Of a DNA stretch of 64,000 nucleotides, positions 21,596 through 32,735 are shown piece after piece. A program made the translations under genes and the position numbers. The notes beneath the pieces were generated by a model. It was not told the DNA's origin and did no database searches. It worked only from the letters and a program-made list of their open reading frames with translations. Each line of letters begins with the position of its first letter. Positions within the stretch are counted from its first letter, which is position 1. This DNA comes from Mesodorylaimus sp. YZB2_4 (lineage: Eukaryota > Nematoda > Enoplea > Dorylaimida > Dorylaimidae), in assembly GCA_030248295.1 (NCBI GenBank), contig JASANH010000253.1:124001-188000 (forward strand), given 5' to 3'.

Positions 21596-24289
21596 ATGTT
21601 TTGCAGACGTCTCCCATTGGTCTTTGGCGGGCATGTGGCACCTGGGTACGAAAATGTGGAGCGCGTTTTTCGGTAAGCGTGTCCACGATTGAAGAAATCT
21701 GGTATTTTGCTGGCTTATGTACTAATTTGCATAAGTTTCTACCCATTACTGGTGCACTTCACAAGGGCATGGTCTTTTTAAAAGCACTCACATACGACCG
21801 CATGTTTTGTAGCAAAATGGGAAAAAATTTGATGATTTCTTAACCTGGGGAATTTGAAAATTTGCTTGGCAAATTCAGATAAAACGTATTCGTTAGATAG
21901 CATGTAAAAACGAATTTGCTTAGGGGATTGTGGGTGTGGGAAAAGAAACGCACGATACTGTGACGAGGCATATTTTATGTTCTCAGGGGGAACTCTCGAT
22001 TAAGCGAATCTGATCAAGAAGTCAACCCCAACACGCCATATATTACTGATCTGGTAATTGTTCCCTCACACCACTCCGCTACGATACGAGCAGCTGACTA
22101 ATATCCTCGGTCTGGCACTAATTCCAGACTATCAGTACAGTAATTCGGTCTGACGATGAGACCTGACTTCGGCGGTTAAGCCTGCAAATCAGCTTACTCC
22201 GTGCAAACCAATAGTCCAGCGACATTTCAGGTTCATCAGAGGCATGGGAAGAAATAACATAAAATAGGATCGCGCCGTAGCTCGATCCTATTGCAGAACC
22301 AAATCCTGCAATGCAAATCGCCATGAAATCCATGTGGCCCCCACAGTAAAAACTGGATTTTCAGGAATTTGGGCTCGTGACTAGGTTCTCGTGTTACCAG
22401 TTGCGCACTCTCTTGGCAATCAGCGAGGGACATGCTGGCTCGAAGCAGTGTCACCTGATCGAGTTTCAACTTTTTAACCATACTCATCACTGATCACAAA
22501 CTCTGCGTTATGGAAATCATCTTCCAGTCCAGAAATCGATGCCACAACATGCGGAAGCCTGAACAATGTGGCAGCGGTTTTGATTAATTATTGCCTAGTC
22601 CTGATATGGCAATGTCCAAAATACGACTATGATGTTGGTCAGAAAGACCTTATGAGAGGTTTAAAGCTCATTCTTTTTCTGACTGCCCGACGATGATGCG
22701 GCACACATTCAGGCTAGGCTTGCTCTGTAGTTACTGTTCGTCACCTTCCAGCGAAGGCTCGGAGCAGGGACTGATCGTGAGGAGAAAGTTGGAGGGTGTG
22801 GGGCTCATCGTGCGATGTCCTATTTGCACCACCGAAACTCACTCAGTTTGACAAGGGATCATGTATTCGGAAAAGCATTTTCAGGCAGAACTTTGAGAAG
22901 GACTACGAAACGCATGGTGGCGCTGCCTTTGCTGCCTACCACAAGGGACAGCTGGTGGTCGATTTGTGGGGTGGATATGCAGACTCCGATGCGTATCGAC
23001 CGTGGACGGCGGACACTTTAGCATTGGTATTCTCGTCCACCAAAGTCAGTTGTTTGGCCTGTTCTCCAGTACCCATTCGTGCATTCCCGATTGCAGGCAG
23101 TTGGCTCGCTGTGCGTGGCCATGTTGGTCGATCGAGGTCATGTGGCCTATGACGACTTGGTGACCAAATATTGGCCAGAATTCGGGCAGCAAGGAAAGGA
23201 AATGACCACTGTTCGAATGTTGCTTGATCACCAGGTAATGGAAATTTGTTTAAAAATTATGTTCATGTGAAGACTTCTGTGAAATTTCAGGCAGGACTGC
23301 CAGCACTGGACGCGAAAGTGGCACTGAACCAAGTCGATGATTGGCGACTGATCAGCACTTTGATCGAAAATCAAAAACCGCTCTGGACGCCCGGCACGGC
23401 AACGGGCTACCACGGATTCACATTCGGATGGCTGGTCGACCAACTAGTCCGTCGTGTCGATCCCAAACAAAGAGGGATTGCAGAGTTTTATCAACAAGAA
23501 ATAGCTGAGCCATATGGTAACACTTTATAACACTCCTGTGCGCGAAGACATGCCAAGCTTTTTAGATTTGGAATTTTCCATTGGATTGCAGCCTGAGGAC
23601 AACTATCGGGCAGTCCGCCTGACTCAAGCAGGATTCTGCGAGATGCTAAAATACATATTCGATTTGGATGCCCTACGCGTTGTGTGGAAGATGATTACCG
23701 CGCCCAGGGATTCCGCTTTTAACAAATTACGTAACAGTGTGGATTGGCTGTTTGGACCAAGAGTAAGAATAGTGTCTTTTCTGACTATTTTTAAGCTCTG
23801 AAAACTGCACTTATTTATTTCCTAGGGCACAATAGTTTTCAACAATCCGGATATTCGTGCCTTGAAACTCGTCTCAATGAGTGGTGCTGGCACTGCGAGA
23901 TCGCTGGCTCGCATTTTCTCCTTGGCCAATTCTAAAAACGGCTTATTCACCAACCGAACCATTCTAGACACTCTGAGCGAGCCAGTTTTGGTCAATCAGG
24001 TTGATGTATTATTGGGATTTCGAGTAACTCGTGGTCATGGGTTCCAATATTGGAAAAGCCCAGACGTAATAATATTGCTTTTCAGAAGCACTGTAATTCC
24101 CTGATTGTATGGAATTTTTAGGACCAATATCAATTTGGTCACCCAGGATTTGGTGGCCAGAATGTGAAGCTCGATGTACACAAGGATGTGTCCCTGGCTT
24201 ATTTCCGGAGTCATTTAATTCCAGACATGTACGGCATGCCTTGCCCGTTGAAACGACTTGAAAACGCCCTGTATGACTGCATCGCCTAA
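21596..24289 (+). CDS. Serine beta-lactamase-like protein (lact type), copy 1
   Basis: Seven exons join in phase to 401 residues: 21596-21672, 22885-23044, 23097-23234, 23291-23516, 23566-23762, 23826-24065, 24122-24289. The N-terminus reads MFCRRLPLVFGGHVAPGYENV, then GQLVVDLWGGYAD. The catalytic SxxK box is SSTK at residues 76-79, ending exactly at an exon boundary. A Tyr motif lies in TGYHGFTFGWLVDQ and the third box in HPGFGGQN. This is the class C beta-lactamase/esterase fold (LACTB, C. elegans lact genes, EstB). Members can be beta-lactam hydrolases, esterases or peptidases, so substrate is unknown. No signal peptide is evident. Intron 1 is 1.2 kb; the rest are 50-63 bp. A close inverted paralogue lies at 29263-31138, and a beta-lactam synthesis pair begins 14 kb away. 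It could be for self-protection or be unrelated. Confidence 0.88.
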
Positions 24290-26089
24290 AACAATAATCT
24301 ACGCTTTCTCGCGAAAGTATTAATCACAATTGGTATCAAAATTTGTCAGCGATGCATGCGGTAATTTATAAGTGAAGGCAGGGTTTAATGTGGCACATGA
24401 TTGGGGTTGTTGAAGTGATTTCTGGATAAAAATCTTAGCTGGAACATTGGGAACACCTGGTGTCTCACTCATATCTTAGCTGCATACTGTAGCTGTCGAA
24501 TTTGCATTTGTGGCTGGAATTTCCAGAGAGACGTTTTAATGACTCTAGACACAGGCGCGAAAGAACGATTTTATTACGAAGCATTTAAAACCGCCGCTGA
24601 TCCGAGGTACTGCTGGATGGAAACCTTTTCAGCTTACGGAAGCGCTTCGAATTTGACACGGGGGTATTTCGCGCAATTTATTTCATGAGATCACTGCAGA
24701 CACAATCTGCAGTTGTGACTGCATCACCTGAAAAGTGCGAGCAATCGCACTTCCCAGGCGCCTGAGCTGCCATTACCCCCCCCCCCCTTTTCGTGTTTTT
24801 GACGAAGTGACGTGAGACATCGGCTGGCAGCAGATATGATACTGAGGCACGAATTTTTGTTATCAGTTACCTAATGGGAAGGTCTTTGAGATCTGAGGCC
24901 GTACCACAGAAAGCAGGTAGGGGGTACCTTTTGGCAAAGATAGGCCTACCTGGAGGTAGAGACAGGGCTACCTGACCCTTACCAGTACCGCAGAAAGAGC
25001 AGCTAGAGGGAGCCAACTGGTAGAGGTAGGTGTCTACCCCATCATTTGGCTACCCTGCTCTAGAGGAGAACAGCCAACAGGTAGGGAAAGAAATCAATGC
25101 GAAAGAGCGCGCAAAAGATGCTAGGCTGCACAGAATGATAGACAGCGGGCAGGATAAGGTAGTCAACCTATCTAAATGCGGAAGAATGTCAGTCTTTCTT
25201 CCTGGCAGCATTGGCTATTTTATGTGTTGCCGCCACTGATAATGGGTAGAAAAACCTGTTTTCTTCTAAGTGCAGACTTATTAGCGGAGTTCAACAGAAA
25301 AACGAAATGGATTGCTGGCAGCAAAGATCAGGTAGTTCTATCTTTTCCCTATCCGCATTTATGCAGCGGAAGGCCTGTCTCTACCTCTGCCCGTTACTAA
25401 ATGGTAATCCTATCTTTTGGCACCCCCTACCTCTACCAAACGGTAGTGCCCTACCTCAATCTGCTTTCTGTGGTACGGGTCCTGATCAGAACAACTGCGC
25501 TTGGCTTCTCGGTGGATTTTGGTCTATCAGTTACAGATTAGTCAATTCCAGCCTTTGAATCTCTGCAGATCTCTCTGGAAGTAGGTAAAAAATACGAATA
25601 TAGTTGTGGTCTCTGGGAAAGAACCACTCTGAAGCTGGTACATTTCTAGTGAAATCCACTTCGAAAGCTAGGTGCCCGCCTGCAGTCCCAACGAAATCTT
25701 ATCTCTTGCGGACAGAGTTCGAGACTGTGTAGAATATGTATTGAAAGATAATATCATGTTCTCAAGGATATGTGTCATACTTGACGACATTTCACTCATA
25801 AAAAGTGAATTTTGTGTGTTTTGCCTAATTTTTTCAAAAATGCAACTTTTCGGGCTAGGTTTGGGTCGAAATTTGAACCCATTGTCGCACGTGAAGTAAA
25901 TAATCGGTTAGGGGCGAGAACGTTGTCGACTCTTCACTCCTGAAACAAACCCGCAACACTATTTCTTTCCAGTATATATTCTAGGTTTATTACTACTTAA
26001 ACATTCTCTGTGCCTAAATTTCGAACTATCAGTTTCACGCATCTAGTGCTGTCCATCTACAAACGGATACTCATGAAGTTCTCGACTTC
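24290..26089. other. Non-coding, contains a MITE
   Basis: No gene is visible apart from the transposon remnant listed at 24899-25478. A C-run of about 11 lies near 24775. The last part is the 3' flank of the minus-strand neuropeptide gene. Confidence 0.5.
24899..25478. mobile_element. MITE with 18-bp terminal inverted repeats
   Basis: CCGTACCACAGAAAGCAG at the left end is the exact reverse complement of the right end. Inside, GGTAGAGGTAG-type phrases recur in both orientations, so the inverted similarity extends imperfectly for more than 100 bp at each side. The 580-bp unit has no transposase frame. Size and structure fit a miniature inverted-repeat transposon. A target-site duplication is not obvious. 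Confidence 0.75.
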
Positions 26090-26760
26090 TCATCCTCCAA
26101 TATACAAGCACTGGATGGGTGTGAAGAAACAATTCATGTAAACGCGTTCTGGTCGTGGATTTTTTATCTTAGTCACTTGTCTTGGACCTTTTCTTTCGTA
26201 CGTTTGTAAGGTAGGTGACACCATGGTAAATGAGTTCCGAACATATTTGCCTGCGTTTTTTGGCGAACGATCAACGTGTATGATACTTTTGCGACCCATT
26301 CGGTTCCTAAAAAGCAGATGTGTATTTTTCAAAGGAGCTGACTGAAATACCCCCTCCCCCCAACTCCATGAAAACTCGCAGCTAAGTATGAAACTTAACC
26401 AAGTTGTGTGCCACTTTTCCTGTTTTTGTTATTCCATTGCCTATGCAAAGTATGTGTCCTATTTAGTCGGCTGCATTGAGTGTTGATCAGTTGGTACTGC
26501 TTGTGTTGAAGTATGCATGGACTGTGAGAATGCCTGGACTGTGAGAATATACTACAGTACCTATGTTGCATTCACATGTGAATGAAACCCATGCTGCCAA
26601 ACCAAGTTTGCTTACGCTCATTATTCTGACTTCGCGGTCGATAGCAGCCACAGTCTTACCTTAGATTCAGGAAAGGTGGCAATCGAATGCCCGCAGCGTC
26701 AATCAAAGGAATAGCCAGCAGTACAAGTGCGAAAATCAAATATACTTTTACTGATTCCAT
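26090..26760 (-). CDS. Allatostatin-C-like neuropeptide precursor
   Basis: Two minus-strand exons, 26760-26660 and 26306-26090, join in phase (AG/G) to give a complete 105-residue protein. Residues 1-22 (MESVKVYLIFALVLLAIPLIDA) are a strong signal peptide. The precursor is basic and ends VYMNCFFTPIQCLYIGG, then stop. The C-F-F-T-P-I-Q-C core mirrors allatostatin C (C-Y-F-N-P-I-S-C), in which the two Cys form a disulphide ring. As in other AST-C precursors there is one peptide copy, at the very C-terminus. Processing is unclear: the nearest dibasic is RK at 72-73, and single Arg residues at 85 and 88 may be used. The terminal Gly-Gly could allow amidation. The 353-bp intron has good GTAAGA and TTTTTAG sites. 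The gene lies between the two inverted beta-lactamase-like genes. Confidence 0.65.
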
Positions 26761-27679
26761 GGTTGGCTTTTCGACCAAGGAAACAAGCTGGCGAGAACTC
26801 GTATCAGGTGTTAGAGAGCACTTATTTTATATGCCACCTCATCCGACAAAATTAGCGGATATGTGTCGAGAAATAACAGTTTGACGATGAGCATATCCGC
26901 AGTGTCTCGTTATAAATGTTTACACTTTACAGCAAAGATGAAGAAATTAAGACCTAATGATGCAACTAATGAGAGCCAAGGTCCGACAACTAACGAGTCT
27001 TGGAAACTCTGTGACATGACGTTATTCCGGTCTCGAGTTTGTTATCACGAAGGTGAATGTTTATCGTCAGAGAAAAGGCTGATGAGTGCTTTAGGCGCCA
27101 GGATTAGGATTCACGTGCCCAGCTATGCCTATGTCGAAGCTAAACGGTTACATCACGAGTTGTATCATTTGCGCTCGCGTGGGCGAAATTAGAGGTGTGT
27201 CTGTCAAGAACATACTCGTACCACGAGTAATAGCCCGTCATCGGCGGCCCACCCGGAACTTGGCCAGTTCGCGAACTGTGATGACAGGCCCCTCAAACGC
27301 GGAAATGACTAGAAGCGGGCAAAGCGCGAGAATTGCCTGGATTCCCCCCAGAGTTCGCGAACAACCTGTTGGCGCTTTCAGAACCCATCGCACTGTTAGG
27401 TGCGTCCTTTTTGCTTCAAGACGCCATCTGTCTCACGCGTTCAGTATAAACTTACCCTCGATGATGAAATGAACTGACGGCATTCCAAGAAGTATGCAAA
27501 ATCCAACAAAATCTGACTGAATAGTTTCATTTACTGCAGTTCTCTCGATCTCCAATGAAAATTCTTCTAACTTCACTTTTGTTTGATGCAGTTTCAAATC
27601 TTGATTTTTTAAGGCCCGCATGTATGCGCTAATTTTGAATCATGCTGCAATAGAAAATGGAAGGAAAGTCGATTGCTAT

Positions 27680-27966
27680 TACTGGGCATTGCTTGCAGAG
27701 ATAAGTTAGGAGCAAAGCACAGCTCCAAAGGTTTAGGGTCATTAGCTTCATATTCCAGCGCATCCAACAGTCCCACACCATCCTTAGATTTCTCGTTAGT
27801 ACGTTTGTGGAATAGGCTTCCCTACCACGTAACAAAATATGATAAAGTTAGAAAATTCATGCTTTACAGATTAGATAATAGATTACATAATAGATTGGAA
27901 ATATTTTCCGGCATTTTTCCCTCCGCCTTTGTGATCAGGACCGTTCGATTTATTCTGTTAGCCTGA
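27680..27966 (+). mobile_element. Non-LTR retrotransposon C-terminal remnant
   Basis: The plus frame contains SLVRLWNRLPYHVTKYDKV followed by F---L, the widespread xxxLWNxLPxxV...F motif that closes reverse-transcriptase ORFs of LINE elements. Nothing else of the element is present and no poly(A) tail was seen. Confidence 0.55.
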
Positions 27967-28839
27967 TCTCGCTATGTTCCCCGCTCTTTTTACGGCTTCC
28001 ACCCCAGATTGCACATCAATTCTAACCCCCGTTACAACTGCAAGTTATTATTTTATATGAAAGCCAATGATAAAATCCACTGAATGTACAAAACGTCATA
28101 CTGCATGCGAAGCACCCAAATTTCAGGAAATATGCGGACAGGTATTACTGAAACGGAAGGACAACGGAGGAATCAGGCGACAAGAAACCATGCGGCGCCT
28201 TATATTTCATAAGACGTCAAGACAAATTTACCGCTGGTAATACCGCGTTTAAAAAAGACCGGACACAAAATGACCGAAAATAAACAAAGAAGGTCAGATA
28301 GATAGGGGATTGATGTTGTTAGTTTTTTGATCTAATTGTGAATAGCCTTTGACCTTTATCAAGAGTCAGAAAGACTTCGATTTGTTGCTTCATCATGGAT
28401 ACCTTAGTGATTGGTCAAGAAGAAGGAAAGAGGGAAAGATTTTCAGGGAACGCACATTTTATAAGAAGGCGAAGTGTCCTGCTCGGATGCAGAGGGCGAA
28501 CGACGCAATCACAAAGGAGTCGTGATCATTCGCATACAGCTCCTGATACAGCTAGAACAGATGAAAATTATCGTGTTGGAAAAGAAAGTACAAGCTTCTG
28601 CTTCTCAAAAAAATGCATATAATTGTTGCAGCGGTAACTGTTGGATTGTCAGATCAGTGAAAGGTGCACTGCCGTCAGTGCCGTCGCTGGAATGTACTGC
28701 GTTGTACTGTACAAAAAACGCGGCATCGCGGTCGCTGGGGAAACTAATCATTCCTCATGAGTACCAGCTGACTGAAGCTGGCCAGGCGCTTTTGCTGTTT
28801 GGTAACCAGGAAAAGGCTGGTATAAGGCTGGCTGAAGCC

Positions 28840-29083
28840 TAATATCAGCCTAAGCTCAAGTCGTATACCAGACTGAGCCTGAGCCTAATACCAGCCTAAG
28901 CTAACCCATGTTGGGGACCAAACAGCAAAAGTGCCAGCTATTCTTATGTGACAGCGTATGACACTGTCACATATGTGACAAAGTATGAAAACGCGGTCTT
29001 TTGTCGCCGCGGCCATCTGCGTCTGCGGTCTCATTGCACGCGGTCTTTTGTCGCATGGTCTTTTGTTGGCGGTCTTTTGTCGT
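28840..29083. repeat. Two short tandem-like repeat tracts
   Basis: At 28840-28910, units like AGCCTAATACCAGCCTAAGCT repeat imperfectly. At 28993-29083, GCGGTCTTTTGTCG occurs four times with variable spacers. Both are non-coding minisatellite-like tracts. Confidence 0.65.
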
Positions 29084-29262
29084 GCGTTGGAGTAGTAAGA
29101 GGCGAAAGGGGATTCCTTTTAATGATAAGATCCTCCAAGAGAACTTGTGTCACAAAGTAGTTCTATAAATACACTAAGGAACTTACATATATTTAAACCT
29201 AATTTCTAGAATAATTTCATAGATTTCACATAACAAATGGGCAGCAGCAGTATCGCACACGT

Positions 29263-31138
29263 TTATTGTTTGCGAATGCTGTCGTACAAAGCCTTTTCAA
29301 GCCGTTTCAATGGACAAGGCGAGCCGTACAGTTCAGGAATCAAGTGATTCCGGAAATAAGCCAGTGATAAATCCTCGTGCATATCGAGTTTAATATTCTG
29401 ACCACCATAGCCTTCGTGACCGAGCTGATAATGGCCCTAAAACAAATCATGAGCAGTAATGATCGAGGTTGCCCAAAAAACGGTTCCGTACGTCTGAGCT
29501 TTTCCAATATTGGAGCCCATGACCACGAGTTACTCGAAATCCCAATAATGCATCAACCTGATTGACCAAAACTGGCTCGCTCAGAGTGTCCAGAATGGTT
29601 CGGTTGGTGAATAAGCCGCTTTTAGTATTGGCCAAGGAGAAAATGCGAGCCAGCGATCTCGCAGTGCCAGCACCACTCATTGAGACGAGTTTCAAGGCAC
29701 GAATATCCGGATTGTTAAAAACTATTGTGCCCTGCAAAGCAAAAAGGGGAGCTTTTTGAGGAAATCAATAGATTATTTTTACACTTGGTCCAAACAACCA
29801 CTCCACACTGCTACGTAATTTGTTCGAATTCGAACCGCTTGTCATCACGCGCATGGCATCCAAAAGACCCATGTCAAGACATGCCATAGCCATGTATAGC
29901 AACCTTTCGCAGAATCCTGCTTGAGTCAAGCGGACTGCCCGATAGTTTTTCTCAGGCGGCAATCCAATGGAAAATTCCAAACCTAAAAAGTTTCACATTG
30001 CTTCGCGCACAGGAGTGTTATAAAGTGTTACCATATGGCTCAGCTATTTCTTGTTGATAAAACTCTGCAATCCCTCTTTGTTTGGGATCGACACGACGGA
30101 CTAGTTGGTCGACCAGCCACCCGAATGTGAATCCGTGGTAGCCCGTTGCCGTGCCGGGCGTCCAGATTGGTTTTTGATTTTCGATCAAAGTGCTGATCAG
30201 TCGCCAATCATCGACTTGGTCGAGTGCCACTTTCGCGTCCAGTGCTGGCAGTCCCGCCTGAAATCTCACAAAAGTCTTCACATGAACATAATTTTTAAAC
30301 AAATTTCCATTACCTGGTGATCAAGTAGCATTCGAACAGTGGTCATTTCCTTTCCTTGCTGCCCGAATTCTGGCCAATATTTGGTCACCAAGTCGTCATA
30401 GGCCACATGACCTCGATCGACCAACATGGCCACGCACAGCGAGCCAACTGCCTGCAATCGGGAATGCACGAATGGGTACTGGAGAACAGGCCAAACAACT
30501 GACTTTGGTGGACGAGAATACCAATGCTAAAGTGTCCGCCGTCCACGGTCGATACGCATCGGAGTCTGCATATCCACCCCACAAATCGACCACCAGCTGT
30601 CCCTTGTGATAGGCAGCAAAGACAGCGCCACCATGCGTTTCGTAGTCCTTCTCAAAGTTCTGCCTGAAAATGTTCGACTGCATCGACCATTTCCTACAGT
30701 TTCAGCTACTCGATCACATAGTGGGCGATGTTTAAAAATGAAGTTTATGACTGAAGCATTCAACTGTCCGAATGTCGAATGGGGATTTTTTCTGACAAAC
30801 TTCCATGCTACAGTTTCATAAAATCAGCAAATGCTGGCGGTAGATTCGGTGGGCCCACATTCTAATTATTTTGCAATTTATAGCAAAGAAAGGATAGGAA
30901 GGACAATATTATTGAGAAAAAACCTATAAATAGTCCTGGTTTCTTCAAATTAGGTCTTAATTTAAGTCAAGAAAATACTTGGTGTCAGCCCTACAGGATG
31001 GAATCGAAAGAAGAAATGCGCAACTTTTTATGCAGTAAAGAACATTAGTAGGAGATCTTACTGAAAAATGCGCTCCACATTTTCAAATCCAGGTGCCACC
31101 TGCCCGCCGAAGACCAAGGGAAGACGTCCGCAAAACAT
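29263..31138 (-). CDS. Serine beta-lactamase-like protein (lact type), copy 2
   Basis: Seven exons on the minus strand join in phase to 404 residues: 31138-31062, 30663-30504, 30451-30314, 30257-30032, 29982-29783, 29731-29492, 29436-29263. Intron positions and phases are identical to copy 1 (21596-24289). Exons 2-4 and 6 are nearly the same in protein, so this is a tail-to-tail inverted duplicate. The SSTK nucleophile box, TGYHGFTFGWLVDQ and third box HEGYGGQN are intact. Exon 5 has diverged in its middle (copy 1 reads KYIFDLDALRVV where copy 2 reads a different, slightly longer segment), and the C-termini differ (YDCIA versus YDSIRKQ). Both copies therefore appear to be under constraint while diverging. 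The same functional uncertainty applies: hydrolase of the class C beta-lactamase fold, substrate unknown, no signal peptide seen. Confidence 0.88.
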
Positions 31139-32735
31139 AGTCCAAAGGCCACCAGTAAGTTAACCAGTATTGTACAAGCGCTCTAAAATCTACAACACGC
31201 ATAAACGGGGCAAATTTAATGTCAATTGTAACGAAAATAATGTCGAGCTCTCATCGTCAGTTGCAACTGCAACTGCAGACTACAGATGCAAAAAAAGCTG
31301 AAATGACTTCCTAGAAGATCCGAAGATGCTGTAAAGGCGCACCTTTTTGTCGACTATAAATGCGCCTTAAAACTCTCGGTACTGCATATACATCGACAGT
31401 GTAAACAGAAGCGATGTTAGGCCCACACTATAAGCTGCCTGTGAGATTCCGGACTTGAGCATGAGACTTGAACTTGAGCATGTACTGTAGATGTTTTTGC
31501 TGACTTGTACTTACAATTAGTACTGCATCCAGTACGTATGTGCGCATTTGTGATCGATTCAATACTCGGTAAAGAGCCCCTGAATCGCATAACAGCTTAC
31601 GAACGAAGTAAGCGGGTAACGATGCGAATCGCATTCTACCTGCTGGTATCTGCGTCAACAGTATTGCCTCGGCGTGTTATTTTCAAAAATTTTTTTAGAA
31701 CATGGTTAGTTGTAGTGACTGTAGTCGTGGCTTTACAGGTTGCACGCACGCATTGCTCATCTCGGTCCCGTCTAGGCCGTAATGGAGCACGAAAACCAGG
31801 AGCCGGTTTCACAATCGCTTTGGACATGTCCTAAATATTAGGACATCTAGTTAAAGCCCTTTCTTACATCATTGTAATTCGACCGTCCTAACTTCGGGAC
31901 ATGTCCTAGCTGATTGTGAAAGTGCTTCCAGCAGGTGCTGATTGCACTAGAAAAGGCGTAACGGCGTTAATGCGAACGCGACTTTCTGATGGTACTGAGT
32001 GACTACCTAAAGCCATAAGTTCGTAACTGAGACTGGTGTGACTGCGGCCAAAGATTGGCGAATTCAATTCAAGTTCAAGTTGATGTGGGATCCTGATCAA
32101 TATTTGCGAGAATGTCAGAGGTTAGCTGAATCCTGATCAAGTTTCACGTACACGTGAGGTGTGCACGCAATCTTGATTCTGGCCTTTATCGTATTCCATT
32201 AACATGTAGTCGTTTTTTAAATCTTGGTTGTTTATTTTAAAAAAATAGATACTGCTTGCAAAAGCAAATCGTTAACAGCATCGATAATTTTACAAAGCGC
32301 GTTGGATAATTGTTTCCAAAACCTACTGTAGTTATCACTCGCAGAAGGTAGCTAAAGCATTTCCCAGCCAGTTACAAAATTCCAAAACGAGCAGAACAGC
32401 ACGTCAAAGAATAGCTGATAGCTTCGTGGACTAACGCAACACACAACTTAACGGCACGTACAACAGGTGGCCTGAGTCGAAGCGAAACTCCCAAAAAAGC
32501 TGCGGTGAAAAAAGCTGGAAAAGTTTTTTTTTCCAGCAGCAGGTGCTTTGACGTAAGCAACAACTTTTAGCTGCGTAAGACGGCGTGGCGGAAGAAGGAT
32601 AGTGAAGGCGGGGGCTGGCGAGGAGCGACATTTCTTTTGCAATGAGTTGTTGTAAGCTGTATGTTCTGCCATTTCCTTTCCAAAAGAAGCTCGAAAATAC
32701 TGAATTTCGGCACAACAAAAAGAAAATGACAATTT
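31139..32735. other. Intergenic, no supported gene
   Basis: Overlapping short frames occur on both strands without recognisable content. A 105-residue plus frame (31520-31834) has a hydrophobic segment but ends in an inverted-repeat element (31805-31925), so I do not call it. Minus-strand frames at 32370-32740 are the 3' flank of the glycosyltransferase gene. Confidence 0.4.
31805..31925. repeat. Small inverted-repeat element (GGACATGTCC ends)
   Basis: Arms containing TTTCACAATC and GGACATGTCC face each other at about 31808-31845 and 31888-31921, with a short AT-rich centre (TAAATATTA). The roughly 115-bp unit resembles a minimal foldback/MITE. Confidence 0.6.

Larger units (their letters stand above)
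26761..29262. other. Non-coding or unassigned DNA between neuropeptide and beta-lactamase-like genes
   Basis: A minus-strand segment at 27465-27610 reads openly (KVKLEEFSLEIERTAV, then HFIIEG) and ends in a GTAAGTTT donor, so it could be one exon of an unassigned gene. I found no partner exon. The LINE tail at 27680-27966 and the tandem repeats at 28840-29083 are listed separately. The rest shows nothing. Confidence 0.35.
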
